Source: Isoptericola cucumis
Lineage (GTDB): Bacteria > Actinomycetota > Actinomycetes > Actinomycetales > Cellulomonadaceae
Direction: 5' to 3'
Length of the DNA: 64,000 nucleotides
Assembly (NCBI RefSeq): GCF_014635665.1
Contig: NZ_BMDG01000010.1
Location: 124,001 to 188,000, forward strand
Shown here: positions 42,921 to 51,788 of the stretch, piece by piece
Layout: each line of letters opens with the position of its first letter
Position numbering within the stretch: the first letter of the stretch is position 1
Translations under genes and position numbers: made by a program
The notes under the pieces: generated by a model
Seen by the model: the letters and a program-made list of their open reading frames with translations, nothing else
What the model was told of the DNA's origin: nothing
Databases searched by the model: none

Positions 42921-45482
42921 TCACAGGACGAGCGGGCCGAAGCAGACGAGCGGGACCGGCTCGGGCTCGTCGGCGACCGCGCGCGCGAGCGCCTCCCCCG
43001 GTCGCAGCCCGGCGCGCAGGCCCTCGTGGAGTGCGGGCATGACCCGCACCGCGACGTCGTCCCGCAAGGGGGCGACCGCCGCGATCACCGCCCGTGCGCC
43101 CATACGCAGCAGCACGCTCGTCAGACCGAGCGGCTCCCCTCCGTGCCGGATGCTCACCGACCCGACGTCACAGGCGGACAGCACCACGACCGACCGCGAG
43201 AGATCGCGGCCGTCGAGCTCGTGGGCGAACAGCGGACCGTCGGCCAGGAGGAGGCTCGAGAACATCGGGTTCTCCGGCTCGTGGGTCCCGTGGGCCGCGA
43301 CGTGGACTACCGGCGCCCCCTCGATGGCCTCCGACACGGCCGCGCACGTGGCGGCGGGCCCGGTCAGGAGCCGGGCCCCGCTCCCCCAGGCGGCCGCGAC
43401 CTGCTCGGCCTCCGTGACCGCCTGGCCCAGACCTGCCCCGGCCACCGAGAGCCCCGGACCTGGCGTCCAGTCGGCCTCGCCGCGGGCGACCCACGAGTTG
43501 ACCACCGTCGACAGCCCACGTCGGGACGGCAGGGCCGCCCACGGCAACGACACCAGCCTGTCACGGGCCGCGACGTAGACGGGCCGTGCGCCGATGTCGA
43601 GCTGCCCGAGCAGGAGCCCGTCGAGACGTCCCAGAGCGGCCCGCAGCGAGGCAAGCACCACCTCCCGCATCGCGGTCGGCAGCAGAGGGTTCGCCAGGAC
43701 CTGCTGGTCGGCGCGGACCCTCCGCGCGAGCTCGAGGTAGGGCGGCAACGGACCGAGGTCGATCAGCCGTGCCCCGGCCCCGTCGAGCCGGATCACGCGC
43801 ACGCGGCCACCGTTCATCGTCAGGTTCAACACGACCCGGTCGGAGCCGGCGGCCCGGAGCTCGGCGCGCAGCGCCCGGGCCGACGCGGGGGTGGGAACGC
43901 CCCCGTCTCCGCCGGAGTGCCAGGTGCGCTCCCTCGCCTGGTGCTGCAGCTGCCGAGCGTCCCGGTGCAGGCCTGCTCGGGCGCCCATGTCCCGGCCCGT
44001 GGCCTGCTCGTCGGCCCTGAGCAGCCTGGCGCGCTCCATGAGGCGTCTTGCCGACACCACGAGCTCCGCCGTCCGCGGGTCGTCCGGCGGCCGCACCCTG
44101 CCGGAGCCGGCGAACGTCGCGCGACCGCGTTCCAGCGCGTCGAAGAGCGGGTCCGGGGAGGTCGAGAGCAGTGCCGCGTCGATGTCCACACCCTGGAGAC
44201 GGATGCCGTGCGCGGCGGCGCCGGTCACCGCCTCGACAGCGCCGAGCTGCTGCCGCTGCCCGGCGAGAAGGCGGTATCCCCGCCGTACCGCCGTGAGTCC
44301 CGAGCGCCGGTTCCCCTCACCGAACGTGCAGAGCGCGGCGACGACCTGCGCCCGCACGCGTGCGCCGAGCGCCATCCCCGGTGCCGGGGGGAGCATGCGC
44401 AGCTGCGCCCGCGACTCGTCGAACCTCCCGGCGCGGGCCCAGGCCTCCGCGGACAGCAGCCGGGCGTCGATGAGGATGCGTTCACCGCCCGGTTCGGCGC
44501 TCGCCCGCTCGCCGAGCTCCTCGGCGGCACGTGCCACCCGCAGGAGCTGAGCTCCCGAGGTGTCCTCGACGATCATGCCGAACCGCGCGTCCAGACCCAC
44601 GAGCTCGGCGCGCAGCGCGATGACACCATGGCCCGCCCGGCGGGCCCGGTCGCGCACCCGCCCGGCGAGCGCCTGCGCCTCGGCGTGCCGGGCGAGGCCC
44701 ACGAGGCACCGTGCCTGCTCGAGCTCCGCGTCCAGCAGGTCGCGCGCTCCGCCCGTGGCCGCCAGGATCTCCGCCGCCCTCCGGAGCGCGGACTCCGCAT
44801 CGGTCAGGAGCCCCGCCTCGTACAGCACCGCAGCCTTGTCCATGAGCCCGACGCCGGCGTGCTCCGGCGGCGCCGCCTCCGCAGCCCCGTCCATCGCACG
44901 GAGCGCCGCCGGCAGGTCGCCCCCCAGGTACAGGGCGTACCCGAGGTTGTGCTCGGCCATCGGGACGAGCTGCCCGTCACCGACCGCCCGCGCGATCTCC
45001 AGGCATCGTTGGAGGTCGTCGACCGCCTCGTCGATCTCGCCGACCTCGAGAAGCAGGGAACCGCGGTTGATGAGCACCGGGAGCATCTCGGTCTCGTCCA
45101 CCAAGCCCTCCAGCGCCGTGTCGAGCTCGCGCCGTGCGCCGTCGTGGTCTCCCGAGCGCAGGAGCTGCAGCCCGAGGCTCGCGTGGACGAGCGCGACCAG
45201 CTCGGCGCTGCCGGCGCGCAGCGCCATCGCACCCGCGGCGGCGAGCTTGGCGAGGACGACCTCGCGGTCGGCGCCCAGCTCTCCCTCGCACGCGGCGATC
45301 CCCACGAGCACGCGGGCACGAAGGGCGGCGACCTGGCCGGCCGCGACGTCGGCATCGAGCGCGTCGAGCCGCGCCAGCACGCCCCGGTAGCGATCGAGCG
45401 CGCCGGCGAACTGCCGGTGAGCGCGCGCGTGCGCCCGGATCTGGTCGACTTCGCCTCGGACGGCCGCCAGCGCGTCGCTCAT
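42921..45482 (-). CDS. TPR-CHAT protein (caspase-like protease domain)
   Basis: An 853-aa cytosolic protein. Residues ~30-450 are helical TPR-like repeats (for example [20 protein letters not shown] and LLINRGS-type pairs), a scaffold for sensing or binding partners. The C-terminal ~280 residues form a CHAT domain, a clan CD caspase-like peptidase: His731 in [19 protein letters not shown] and Cys771 in [10 protein letters not shown] give the dyad. No signal peptide or transmembrane helix is seen. It is last in the sigma / 171-aa / subtilisin / CHAT unit, 17 nt after the subtilisin. The family includes TPR-CHAT effectors of bacterial conflict systems; its target here is unknown, and proteolysis is inferred from the intact dyad. 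Confidence 0.85.
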   Translation of the reverse strand: MSDALAAVRGEVDQIRAHARAHRQFAGALDRYRGVLARLDALDADVAAGQVAALRARVLVGIAACEGELGADREVVLAKLAAAGAMALRAGSAELVALVHASLGLQLLRSGDHDGARRELDTALEGLVDETEMLPVLINRGSLLLEVGEIDEAVDDLQRCLEIARAVGDGQLVPMAEHNLGYALYLGGDLPAALRAMDGAAEAAPPEHAGVGLMDKAAVLYEAGLLTDAESALRRAAEILAATGGARDLLDAELEQARCLVGLARHAEAQALAGRVRDRARRAGHGVIALRAELVGLDARFGMIVEDTSGAQLLRVARAAEELGERASAEPGGERILIDARLLSAEAWARAGRFDESRAQLRMLPPAPGMALGARVRAQVVAALCTFGEGNRRSGLTAVRRGYRLLAGQRQQLGAVEAVTGAAAHGIRLQGVDIDAALLSTSPDPLFDALERGRATFAGSGRVRPPDDPRTAELVVSARRLMERARLLRADEQATGRDMGARAGLHRDARQLQHQARERTWHSGGDGGVPTPASARALRAELRAAGSDRVVLNLTMNGGRVRVIRLDGAGARLIDLGPLPPYLELARRVRADQQVLANPLLPTAMREVVLASLRAALGRLDGLLLGQLDIGARPVYVAARDRLVSLPWAALPSRRGLSTVVNSWVARGEADWTPGPGLSVAGAGLGQAVTEAEQVAAAWGSGARLLTGPAATCAAVSEAIEGAPVVHVAAHGTHEPENPMFSSLLLADGPLFAHELDGRDLSRSVVVLSACDVGSVSIRHGGEPLGLTSVLLRMGARAVIAAVAPLRDDVAVRVMPALHEGLRAGLRPGEALARAVADEPEPVPLVCFGPLVL

Positions 45483-45499
45483 GCCTCACCCTTCGTGCA

Positions 45500-47302
45500 T
45501 CACCCCGGGGTGGACACGTCGCCGTGCGACAGGCCTCCTGTCGCCCCTGAGATGGCTCGCCAGACCGCCGCCACTCGCTCCGCGGCGCCCCCGTCGGCCG
45601 AGCCGACCGATCCGGCGAGCGTAGCGTCGTCGCCCCGGGCACGCCGGTCCCGGTCCGCGAGCAGCTCGCGGGCGATCTCGCCCGCGAGGACCGGTGCCGC
45701 GAACGACGTGCCGCTCCAGGTCGCGAAGCCTCCCTGGAAGCCCTCGGGGTCGATCGTGGAGCGGACCGCGTCGTCGTAGCGCTCCTTCAGCCGCACCGAC
45801 GGTGTGAGCGGGCCGTCGAGCGTCTGCGGGACGGTGCTGACGACGGCCGCCCCCGGCCGGGTGCACGTCACCCAGGGACCGTCGTTGCTGAAGAGCGCGG
45901 TCGTCCCGTCGGGGTTCGTCGCCCCGACGGCGAGGATCGGCGGCCGGTTCTCGCTCGTGTCGCGCGGGACGGTGATCCGCGGTGGGGTCGCGCGCCGGTC
46001 GACCTCGGGGGCGAAGGCGGCCGGGTACTCGGGCCGTGTCTCGCCGTCGTTCCCCGCGGCGACCACGACCGCCACACCCTCCTCGCGCAGGCGCGCGAGG
46101 ACCTCCGAGAGCGGGTGATCCCACTGCAGGTCCTCGGGCTGCTCGTGGTAGTAGCCCAGGGGCAGGACCACGACGTCGATCGCGACGCTGTCCGGTTCGC
46201 CCGCGAGGCCGCGGCGGTGGAACCGGAGGAGCCGTCGCAGGGACTCGATCACCTCGGACTCGACCGCGGACCCCGACCCGCCGACCGCGCGGACCGGCAG
46301 GAGCAGCGCGTCCGGGCAGGTCTGGTGGACGATCCCCGCGATGAACGTCCCGTGCCCCGCGACCGGGTCCAGCGGTCCTGTGAGCGGGGCCGTGCTCGCG
46401 CCGCCGATCTCGGCGTCCTCCTCGGGCAGGCGCGGCGTCGGGTACGTACCGATCGGGCCGTCCGGGAGCGAGGCCCCGCGGATCACCACGCCGTTGCCGT
46501 CGTCCGACCCGGACCCGTAGGTCCCGAACCACTCGTGGGTCCCGATGCCCGTGTCGACGATCGCGACCACGGGACGCGCCCCGCCGTCCGGGGTCCGGAA
46601 GTGGTCGCCGTCCTCCCGCACGCGCCGCGGCGGCGGCGACCCGAGCCTCGCCACCGGGGACCGGCCCCCGCTGCCCGGGGCGCCGTACTCCCGCATGCCG
46701 TGGGCGGTGAAGGGATGGGTGGTGAACGGGTGCGTCGTGAACGGGTGCGTCGTGAACGGATGCGTCGTGAACGGGTGCGTCGTGAACGGATGCGTCGTGA
46801 ACGGGAGCGCCGACATCACGTGGTCCAGGTTGAGCCGCCACGGCACGGACTCGTCGCGGGAGTCCGCCTCGAGCACCTCCCAGGCGTCGGGCTGGACGTC
46901 CGGACGGTCGGCGATGAGCCGCAGGACGAAGCCCTGGTCCTCGTCGACGAGGTCCAGGGGATCCGTGTCCGCGGACGCCTCTGCGCCCTGGCGGTACCTC
47001 ACCTCCACACCCAGGTGGCAGCCCTGGCTCCGCGCGGCGCGCTCGAACCCCGCGACCTCGGCGTCGTCGTCGGCGCTCGGGTCGAGCTGGAGGACCGAGG
47101 GCAGGTCCGGGGTGTCGTCCGGCCGACGGAGCCTTCCTCTGATCGGGTCCGGGAGCCCGCCCTGGACGAGGAGACGGTCGGCGACGTACCAGGTCGGCGC
47201 GACGTCACGCTGCCCGGGACGGCGTCGGACGGTGCTGGGGTCCAGGTATCGGACCGACGGGTCGGGCCTTCTGGGCGCCGGTCCTACGGGCGACTCGCTC
47301 AC
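45500..47302 (-). CDS. Intracellular S8 (subtilisin) peptidase with PFTTH repeats
   Basis: A 600-aa serine protease of the subtilase family without signal peptide. The triad is complete: Asp250 (VVAIVDTGIGTHEW), His317 (AGHGTFIAGIV) and Ser533 (SGTSFAAPVLAGE), with oxyanion Asn418 (AAGNDG). Residues 1-165 are an unrecognised N-terminal domain. Residues 167-201 are seven tandem pentapeptides (six PFTTH and one PFTAH) between that domain and the catalytic part, perhaps a flexible or cleavable linker. GTG 47302 follows GAAGGGGAG. Between a 171-aa protein and the CHAT protein in one unit, it may activate, or be activated by, the CHAT protease. Substrate unknown. Confidence 0.88.
   Translation of the reverse strand: MSESPVGPAPRRPDPSVRYLDPSTVRRRPGQRDVAPTWYVADRLLVQGGLPDPIRGRLRRPDDTPDLPSVLQLDPSADDDAEVAGFERAARSQGCHLGVEVRYRQGAEASADTDPLDLVDEDQGFVLRLIADRPDVQPDAWEVLEADSRDESVPWRLNLDHVMSALPFTTHPFTTHPFTTHPFTTHPFTTHPFTTHPFTAHGMREYGAPGSGGRSPVARLGSPPPRRVREDGDHFRTPDGGARPVVAIVDTGIGTHEWFGTYGSGSDDGNGVVIRGASLPDGPIGTYPTPRLPEEDAEIGGASTAPLTGPLDPVAGHGTFIAGIVHQTCPDALLLPVRAVGGSGSAVESEVIESLRRLLRFHRRGLAGEPDSVAIDVVVLPLGYYHEQPEDLQWDHPLSEVLARLREEGVAVVVAAGNDGETRPEYPAAFAPEVDRRATPPRITVPRDTSENRPPILAVGATNPDGTTALFSNDGPWVTCTRPGAAVVSTVPQTLDGPLTPSVRLKERYDDAVRSTIDPEGFQGGFATWSGTSFAAPVLAGEIARELLADRDRRARGDDATLAGSVGSADGGAAERVAAVWRAISGATGGLSHGDVSTPG
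46700..46804 (-). repeat. Seven 15-bp tandem repeats inside the subtilisin gene
   Basis: Unit CCGTTCACGACGCAY (minus strand) is repeated in frame seven times, encoding PFTTH. The five upstream copies are nearly identical and alternate CAT and CAC for His; the last two have diverged (ACCACC, ACCGCC). Copy number is likely to vary among strains by slippage without breaking the frame. Confidence 0.95.
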
Positions 47303-47414
47303 GTGCTCCCCTTCCAGGTGGCGCGCGTCGGTGGACGCGCGGCGGGGCGGCGGTGTGGTGCCGCGCCCAGGACTGCTCAGGTCGTCGAGGTCAGATGTGA
47401 CGTCGTCCGGGAGA

Positions 47415-47930
47415 TCAGAGCTCGATCACCGGAGTGGCGACGGTGACGTCGTCACCGCCGGCCAGGTGCACGAGCAGGCTCGTCGGCCCACGATCGACGG
47501 CGGAGAACGCGAAGCGACCGTCGGCATCGGCGTCGGTGGTGCGCTCGCCCCCCGGCTGGCGCAGCTCCACCGTGAGCGTGTCGGCCGGCGCGACCCAGCC
47601 GTCGACGCGCACGTGCGCGCCGTCGTCGTCCGCGGACAGGGCGATCATGACCGTCAGCCGTTCGTGCGTGAACGTGATGGTGCGCGCCTCGAGCGGTGCG
47701 GCGTCGCCGCGCACGGAGCCCGCCGGCGCGGTGATCTGCTGCAGCTCCATCACCTCGGCCTCGAGCCGGGCGAGCGTCATCGCGAACAGCGACCGCTCGA
47801 CGAGGCTCTCCGGCACCGGGTCGGTGGCGCGCACGGCGCGTCCCAGCCGGTCCAGCAGCGCCACGTCGACGTGGTCGAGGGCGTCGTCCTCCCCGGGCAC
47901 GGGCGTGCTTCCTGCGTCCTGCCTGCTCAT
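47415..47930 (-). CDS. 171-aa partner protein, unknown function
   Basis: Not recognised. The first ~65 residues are charged and helical (VALLDRLGRAV, LFAMTLARLEAEVMELQQI). Residues ~85-171 look like a beta-sandwich with an ERTTDADADGRFAFSAVDRG turn, reminiscent of carboxypeptidase-regulatory or transthyretin-like domains. There is no transmembrane helix and no HxxxCxxC zinc motif, so it is not a classical anti-sigma factor, although its place directly behind the sigma gene (ATGA overlap) suggests a regulatory partner. It precedes the subtilisin by 112 nt. Confidence 0.7.
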   Translation of the reverse strand: MSRQDAGSTPVPGEDDALDHVDVALLDRLGRAVRATDPVPESLVERSLFAMTLARLEAEVMELQQITAPAGSVRGDAAPLEARTITFTHERLTVMIALSADDDGAHVRVDGWVAPADTLTVELRQPGGERTTDADADGRFAFSAVDRGPTSLLVHLAGGDDVTVATPVIEL

Positions 47931-48562
47931 GTCCACGAGGCCTCCCCCTGCTCCGTGAGGACGGCGCGCAGCTTCGCCAGGCACCGTCCCCGAGTGGCAC
48001 CGATGCTTCCCACCGGCATGCCGATCGATGCCGAGATCGCCTTGTAGTCCGGGCGGTCGGCGAGCGAGACGAGCCGCAGCAGCTCCTGGCACCGCTGCGG
48101 GAGCCGCTTGAGCGACGACCACAGCAACCGGTCGCGCTCGTCGCGCAGCACCTCGTCCTCCGGCCCCGGGCCGAAGTCCGGCAGGGCCGCAGCTCCTTCC
48201 GTCACGTCGTCGGGCAGCTCGGTGCGCCGCCGTGCGTCCGTGCGGTCCTTGCGCACCGCCTGCCACGCGGCCCGGCGCGCCGTGACCAGCAGCCACTTCA
48301 GCACGGCCTTCGGCTCCGCGATGGTGTCGGCGTGCCGCACCAGCGCCGCCCAGGTGGACTGCACGACGTCGTCCGCGACGTCCCGGTCGGCTCCCTGGGC
48401 CCGCACCGTGTGCCACAGCAGCGGGGTGGCCTCGCGCACGAGGTCGGTGAGGGCGTCGGTCCGCCCCTCGCGGTACTCCAGCAGCGCGCGGGCGGCCCGG
48501 TCCCCCAGGCTCTCCTCCGCGTCGCGGGCACCGCCGAGCGGGTCGTGGCTGGTGGGTGACAT
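47927..48562 (-). CDS. ECF-like RNA polymerase sigma factor
   Basis: A 211-aa sigma-70 family protein with region 2 (DRDVADDVVQSTWAALVRHA and VLKWLLVTARRAAWQ) and region 4 (LLWSSLKRLPQRCQELLRLV, then DYKAISASIGMPVGSIGATR), no region 1 or 3, hence ECF type. ATG 48562 is chosen since GAGGTGCG lies upstream; earlier ATGs at 48670 and 48739 would add an unstructured stretch. It overlaps the 171-aa gene by 4 nt (ATGA) and heads the protease unit, so it probably controls these genes or couples a signal to them. No anti-sigma gene of known type is adjacent. Confidence 0.86.
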   Translation of the reverse strand: MSPTSHDPLGGARDAEESLGDRAARALLEYREGRTDALTDLVREATPLLWHTVRAQGADRDVADDVVQSTWAALVRHADTIAEPKAVLKWLLVTARRAAWQAVRKDRTDARRRTELPDDVTEGAAALPDFGPGPEDEVLRDERDRLLWSSLKRLPQRCQELLRLVSLADRPDYKAISASIGMPVGSIGATRGRCLAKLRAVLTEQGEASWT

Positions 48563-48790
48563 TGCTGGTCGCACCTCACGAGGGCTCGTCGATTCGCCGG
48601 GGCTACCTTGCCCCGCAGCCTTAGAGCCTACGGCGTGCGCCGACGACGCACTGCCGGGTCGCGTCGTCATGCGGGGTCTCCCTCCGGGCGCGTGCCGGTG
48701 CGGTGTGCTCGTCATCGCACGGTAGGGAGCGTGGTCCACGGGCCCTGATACACGCCGTCACCACCGGATCCGTCGTCGGTCCCGGGGACG
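48563..48790 (-). other. Upstream region of the sigma-protease unit
   Basis: About 230 nt between the rplA terminator and the sigma gene. A TATCAG hexamer on the minus strand near 48746-48751 could be a -10, but no matching -35 and no clear ECF-type promoter pair is seen. Confidence 0.3.
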
Positions 48791-48828
48791 ACGACGGCCC
48801 GGCACCCTCGCGGGTGCCGGGCCGTCGT
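48791..48828 (-). terminator. Terminator after rplK-rplA
   Basis: ACGACGGCCCGGCACCC (48791-48807) pairs perfectly with 48812-48828 across TCGC, a 17-bp stem 32 nt beyond the rplA stop. It insulates the ribosomal genes from the sigma-protease island. Confidence 0.85.
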
Positions 48829-48859
48829 GGCAGCTCTCGTCAGCGGGTCCCCGTGGGGA

Positions 48860-49570
48860 TCACGCCTCCTCGAGGAGCTTCGTGGTGCGCGACTGGTCGA
48901 GCGGGATGCCCGGGCCCATCGTCGTCGCCATCGTGGCCTTGGTGATGTACCGGCCCTTCGAGGACGACGGCTTCAGACGCAGGACCTCGTCGAGCGCCGC
49001 CGCGTAGTTCTCCACCAGCGCCTTCTCGTCGAAGGAGGCCTTGCCGATGATGAAGTGCAGGTTCGAGTGCTTGTCGACGCGGAACTCGATCTTGCCGCCC
49101 TTGATGTCGTTGACAGCCTTGGTCACGTCCATCGTCACGGTGCCGGTCTTCGGGTTCGGCATGAGACCGCGGGGGCCCAGCACCTTGCCCAGACGACCGA
49201 CCTTGCCCATGAGGTCCGGCGTCGCCACGGCGGCGTCGAAGTCGGTGTACCCGCCCGCGACCTTGGCGATCAGGTCGTCGCCACCGACCTCGTCGGCGCC
49301 GGCGGCGAGGGCCTCCTCGGCCTTCGCGGCGTTCGCGAAGACGAGCACGCGGGCCGTCTTGCCGGTGCCGTGCGGCAGGTTGACCGTGCCGCGGACCATC
49401 TGGTCGGCCTTGCGAGGGTCGACGCCCAGGCGGAACACGACCTCGACGGTCGCGTCGTACTTGACCGTCGCGGTCTCCTTGGCGAGGCGGACCGCCTCGA
49501 GGGGGCTGTAGAGCTCGTCGCGGTCGATCTTCGCCGCGGCGGCGCGGTATGCCTTGCTGCGCGTTGCCAT
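48860..49570 (-). CDS. rplA: 50S ribosomal protein L1
   Basis: L1 moves deacylated tRNA at the E site and represses its own operon in E. coli. The 236-aa protein has [56 protein letters not shown] and [19 protein letters not shown] 49570 follows AGAAGGAGAAG. A longer reading to 49690 crosses the hairpins and is rejected. Confidence 0.98.
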   Translation of the reverse strand: MATRSKAYRAAAAKIDRDELYSPLEAVRLAKETATVKYDATVEVVFRLGVDPRKADQMVRGTVNLPHGTGKTARVLVFANAAKAEEALAAGADEVGGDDLIAKVAGGYTDFDAAVATPDLMGKVGRLGKVLGPRGLMPNPKTGTVTMDVTKAVNDIKGGKIEFRVDKHSNLHFIIGKASFDEKALVENYAAALDEVLRLKPSSSKGRYITKATMATTMGPGIPLDQSRTTKLLEEA

Positions 49571-49623
49571 CTGCTTCTCCTTCTGCAGTCGTGGTGAGCG
49601 GGTCCGCGCGGACCCTGCCACGT

Positions 49624-49680
49624 GCCCGGCGACGATCGCCGGGCGGGTCGCGCCGGCCCGGATCGCTCCGGGCCGGCGCG
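49624..49680 (-). terminator. Two perfect hairpins between rplK and rplA
   Basis: CGCGCCGGCCCGGA (49649-49662) pairs with 49667-49680, 14 bp, 6 nt after the rplK stop. GCCCGGCGA (49624-49632) pairs with 49636-49644. They are terminator-like but lie inside the operon, before rplA, so they may attenuate it or be processing or L1-binding structures. Confidence 0.5.
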
Positions 49681-49686
49681 GGGTCG

Positions 49687-50121
49687 TCACTCGGAAACGG
49701 TGATGCCCATCGAGCGGGCGGTGCCCGCGACGATCTTCATCGCCGAGTCGATGTCGTTCGCGTTGAGGTCGGCCAGCTTGGTCTGGGCGATCTCACGGAC
49801 CTGGTCCGGCGTCAGCGACGCGACCTTGACGGTGTGCGGGGTCGCGGAACCCTTGGCCACACCCGCGGCCTTCTTGATGAGCTCGGCCGCCGGCGGCGTC
49901 TTCGTGATGAACGTGAACGAGCGGTCCTCGTACACGGTGATCTCGACGGGGACCACGTTGCCGCGCTGCGACTCGGTGGCCGCGTTGTAGGCCTTGCAGA
50001 ACTCCATGATGTTCACGCCATGCTGACCGAGCGCGGGGCCGATCGGCGGGGCGGGCGTGGCCGCACCGGCGTTGATCTGGAGCTTGATGAGGCCGGAGAC
50101 CTTCTTGGACTTGGGAGGCAT
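49687..50121 (-). CDS. rplK: 50S ribosomal protein L11
   Basis: L11 forms the GTPase-associated centre and is the thiostrepton target region. The 144-aa protein is standard: [40 protein letters not shown] and [20 protein letters not shown]. The Pro-rich N-terminal segment is intact. It follows nusG by 102 nt. Confidence 0.98.
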   Translation of the reverse strand: MPPKSKKVSGLIKLQINAGAATPAPPIGPALGQHGVNIMEFCKAYNAATESQRGNVVPVEITVYEDRSFTFITKTPPAAELIKKAAGVAKGSATPHTVKVASLTPDQVREIAQTKLADLNANDIDSAMKIVAGTARSMGITVSE

Positions 50122-50223
50122 GAGCTTTCCTGGCTTCCTGTTTCGTGGGCCGACGCCGTGGGCGATGACCCGGTTGCACTGCTGCCGCTGCGGCGGTCGC
50201 GACGGGCGCGACCACCGACGGGA

Positions 50224-51069
50224 TCAGATCTTGGCGACCTGGTTGAACGACAGCTCGACCGGGGTCTCCCGGCCGAAGATGGAGACGAGGACCTTGAGCT
50301 TGGCGGCCTCGACGTTGATCTCGGAGATCGTGGCGGGGAGCGTGTCGAACGGGCCGTCCGTGACGGTCACCGACTCGCCCACCTCGAAGTCGACCTCGAC
50401 GGGCGCGGCCGCGGTCGCCCCGGACGACGCGGCGGCCGACCCGGTCTGCGCGGCGGCGGCCGGCTGCGCCTCGAGGAACGACGGCGCGAGCATCGAGTAC
50501 ACCTCGTCGAGCGTCAGCGGGACGGGCTGGTGGGTGTGCCCCACGAAGCCGGTGACGCCCGGGGTGTGGCGCACGGCGCCCCACGACTCGTCGGTGAGGT
50601 CCATGCGCACGAGGACGTAACCGGGGATCCGGACGCGGCGGACGGTCTTCTTCTGCGCGTTCTTGATCTCGGTCACCTCCTCCATGGGGACCTCGATCTG
50701 GAAGATGTAGTCCTCCATGTTCAGGCTCTGGATGCGGTTCTCCAGGTTCGCCTTCACACGGTTCTCGTAGCCGGCGTACGAGTGGATGACGTACCAGTCG
50801 CCGAACTGCGTGCGCAGCGTGCGGCGGAACTCCTCGGCCGGGTCCTCGATGACGTCGCCGTCGGCGTCCGCCGGGCGCTCGGCGTCCTCGGGCTCGTCGA
50901 CCTCGCCCGGCTCGTCGGCGGCCTCGGCCGGCGCCTCGTCGTCGTCCGCCTGCGCAGCCGTCACGTCCGTGGTCTCGTCCGCGGGCACGTCGACGTCCGC
51001 CGCGTCGCCGGCGGCGTCGGGCTGCGTGGGGTCGACGTTCTCCGTCTGGTCCAGCGGATCCTGGGACAC
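50224..51069 (-). CDS. nusG: Transcription termination/antitermination protein NusG, extended
   Basis: NusG binds RNA polymerase beta' and links it to Rho or the ribosome. The 281-aa protein has the NGN domain ([48 protein letters not shown]) and KOW ([20 protein letters not shown]). It is about 100 residues longer than E. coli NusG: an N-terminal acidic tail of about 85 residues rich in Asp, Glu and Ala, and an Ala/Ser/Thr linker between NGN and KOW. GTG 51069 is preferred because no later start keeps the acidic tail, which is common in actinomycetes. It follows secE by 71 nt. Confidence 0.96.
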   Translation of the reverse strand: MSQDPLDQTENVDPTQPDAAGDAADVDVPADETTDVTAAQADDDEAPAEAADEPGEVDEPEDAERPADADGDVIEDPAEEFRRTLRTQFGDWYVIHSYAGYENRVKANLENRIQSLNMEDYIFQIEVPMEEVTEIKNAQKKTVRRVRIPGYVLVRMDLTDESWGAVRHTPGVTGFVGHTHQPVPLTLDEVYSMLAPSFLEAQPAAAAQTGSAAASSGATAAAPVEVDFEVGESVTVTDGPFDTLPATISEINVEAAKLKVLVSIFGRETPVELSFNQVAKI

Positions 51070-51140
51070 GAACGAACCTGCTTTCTGACTGCTGCTGGGT
51101 GTGGGACGGGCGCCCTGGCGGGTGCCCGACGGGTCGGGCG

Positions 51141-51389
51141 TCAGTCGCCGAAGACGGCGAGGACGCCCAGGCCGATGACGTAGTCGAGCGCCGTCACGAA
51201 GAGCATGACCACGGTGACGAACACCAGGACGACGATCGTGTAGTTGATCAGCTCCGACCGCGTCGGGGTGACCACCTTGCGCAGCTCGCCGACGACCTGC
51301 CGGACGAAGAGCGCGATACGGGCGAACACGTTGCGACGCTTGCCCTCGCGGGCGCCGTCGTGCACGGCCTCGGCCGGCGACTCGCTCAC
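51141..51389 (-). CDS. secE: Preprotein translocase subunit SecE
   Basis: SecE clamps SecY in the Sec translocon. The 82-aa protein has the amphipathic helix [19 protein letters not shown], the conserved [15 protein letters not shown] and one transmembrane helix to ALDYVIGLG. An N-terminal acidic segment precedes it. GTG 51389 start. It stands between tRNA-Trp and nusG, the usual actinobacterial order. Confidence 0.95.
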   Translation of the reverse strand: MSESPAEAVHDGAREGKRRNVFARIALFVRQVVGELRKVVTPTRSELINYTIVVLVFVTVVMLFVTALDYVIGLGVLAVFGD

Positions 51390-51524
51390 TGCTGTACCCC
51401 GTTTCGCGTTCGAACCGCGGCCGCGCCACCTGCCGGTGACGCACCCACGGCACAGACTCCTGGCGTTCCGGGGTCACGTGGCGTGCGGCCCCGCTGCGCG
51501 CGGCCCCGCGGGGGATCACGCTGG

Positions 51525-51597
51525 CAGGGTAGACAGGACTCGAACCTGCAACCTGCGGTTTTGGAGACCGCTGCGCTACCAATTGCGCCACTACCCT
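51525..51597 (-). tRNA. tRNA-Trp (anticodon CCA)
   Basis: A 73-nt cloverleaf: acceptor AGGGTAG/CTACCCT, D arm GCGC/GCGC, anticodon stem GCGGT/ACCGC with loop CTCCAAA (anticodon CCA), T arm GCAGG/CCTGT with loop TTCGAGT, discriminator G. CCA is encoded directly after it (51522-51524). It stands upstream of secE-nusG, as in other actinomycetes, and may be cotranscribed with them. Confidence 0.97.
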
Positions 51598-51670
51598 TCG
51601 TGCCCGACGCCCGCACGAACCACCCCGCAGGGCGCGTTCGAGCTTGGTGGGCATCAACCACCGAGGGACA

Positions 51671-51714
51671 ACTGTACGCGACGCCGGGGCGTGGGTCGAA
51701 CCACGCCCCGGCGT
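51671..51714 (-). promoter_or_regulatory. Promoter of tRNA-Trp-secE overlapped by a perfect palindrome
   Basis: On the minus strand -35 TTCGAC (51695-51700) and -10 TACAGT (51671-51676) are 18 nt apart. ACGCCGGGGCGTGG (51681-51694) and its perfect complement (51701-51714) form a 14-bp palindrome centred on the -35. It might be an operator, or a hairpin at the divergent ABC gene side. Confidence 0.5.
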
Positions 51715-51788
51715 CCGTCGACCGGTGGACACGAGGTCCAGCCGTCCGGTGCTCGTGCACGGCACCCGCGCCGCGCGAGGCTCGGGTC

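Noticed and set aside
46700-46804. CRISPR-like array
   Set aside because: The 15-bp units are contiguous, have no spacers, stay in frame and encode PFTTH within a protease gene.
42921-48562. Prophage or integrated element
   Set aside because: No integrase, attachment repeats, structural phage genes or base-composition shift; only four coherent cellular-type genes.
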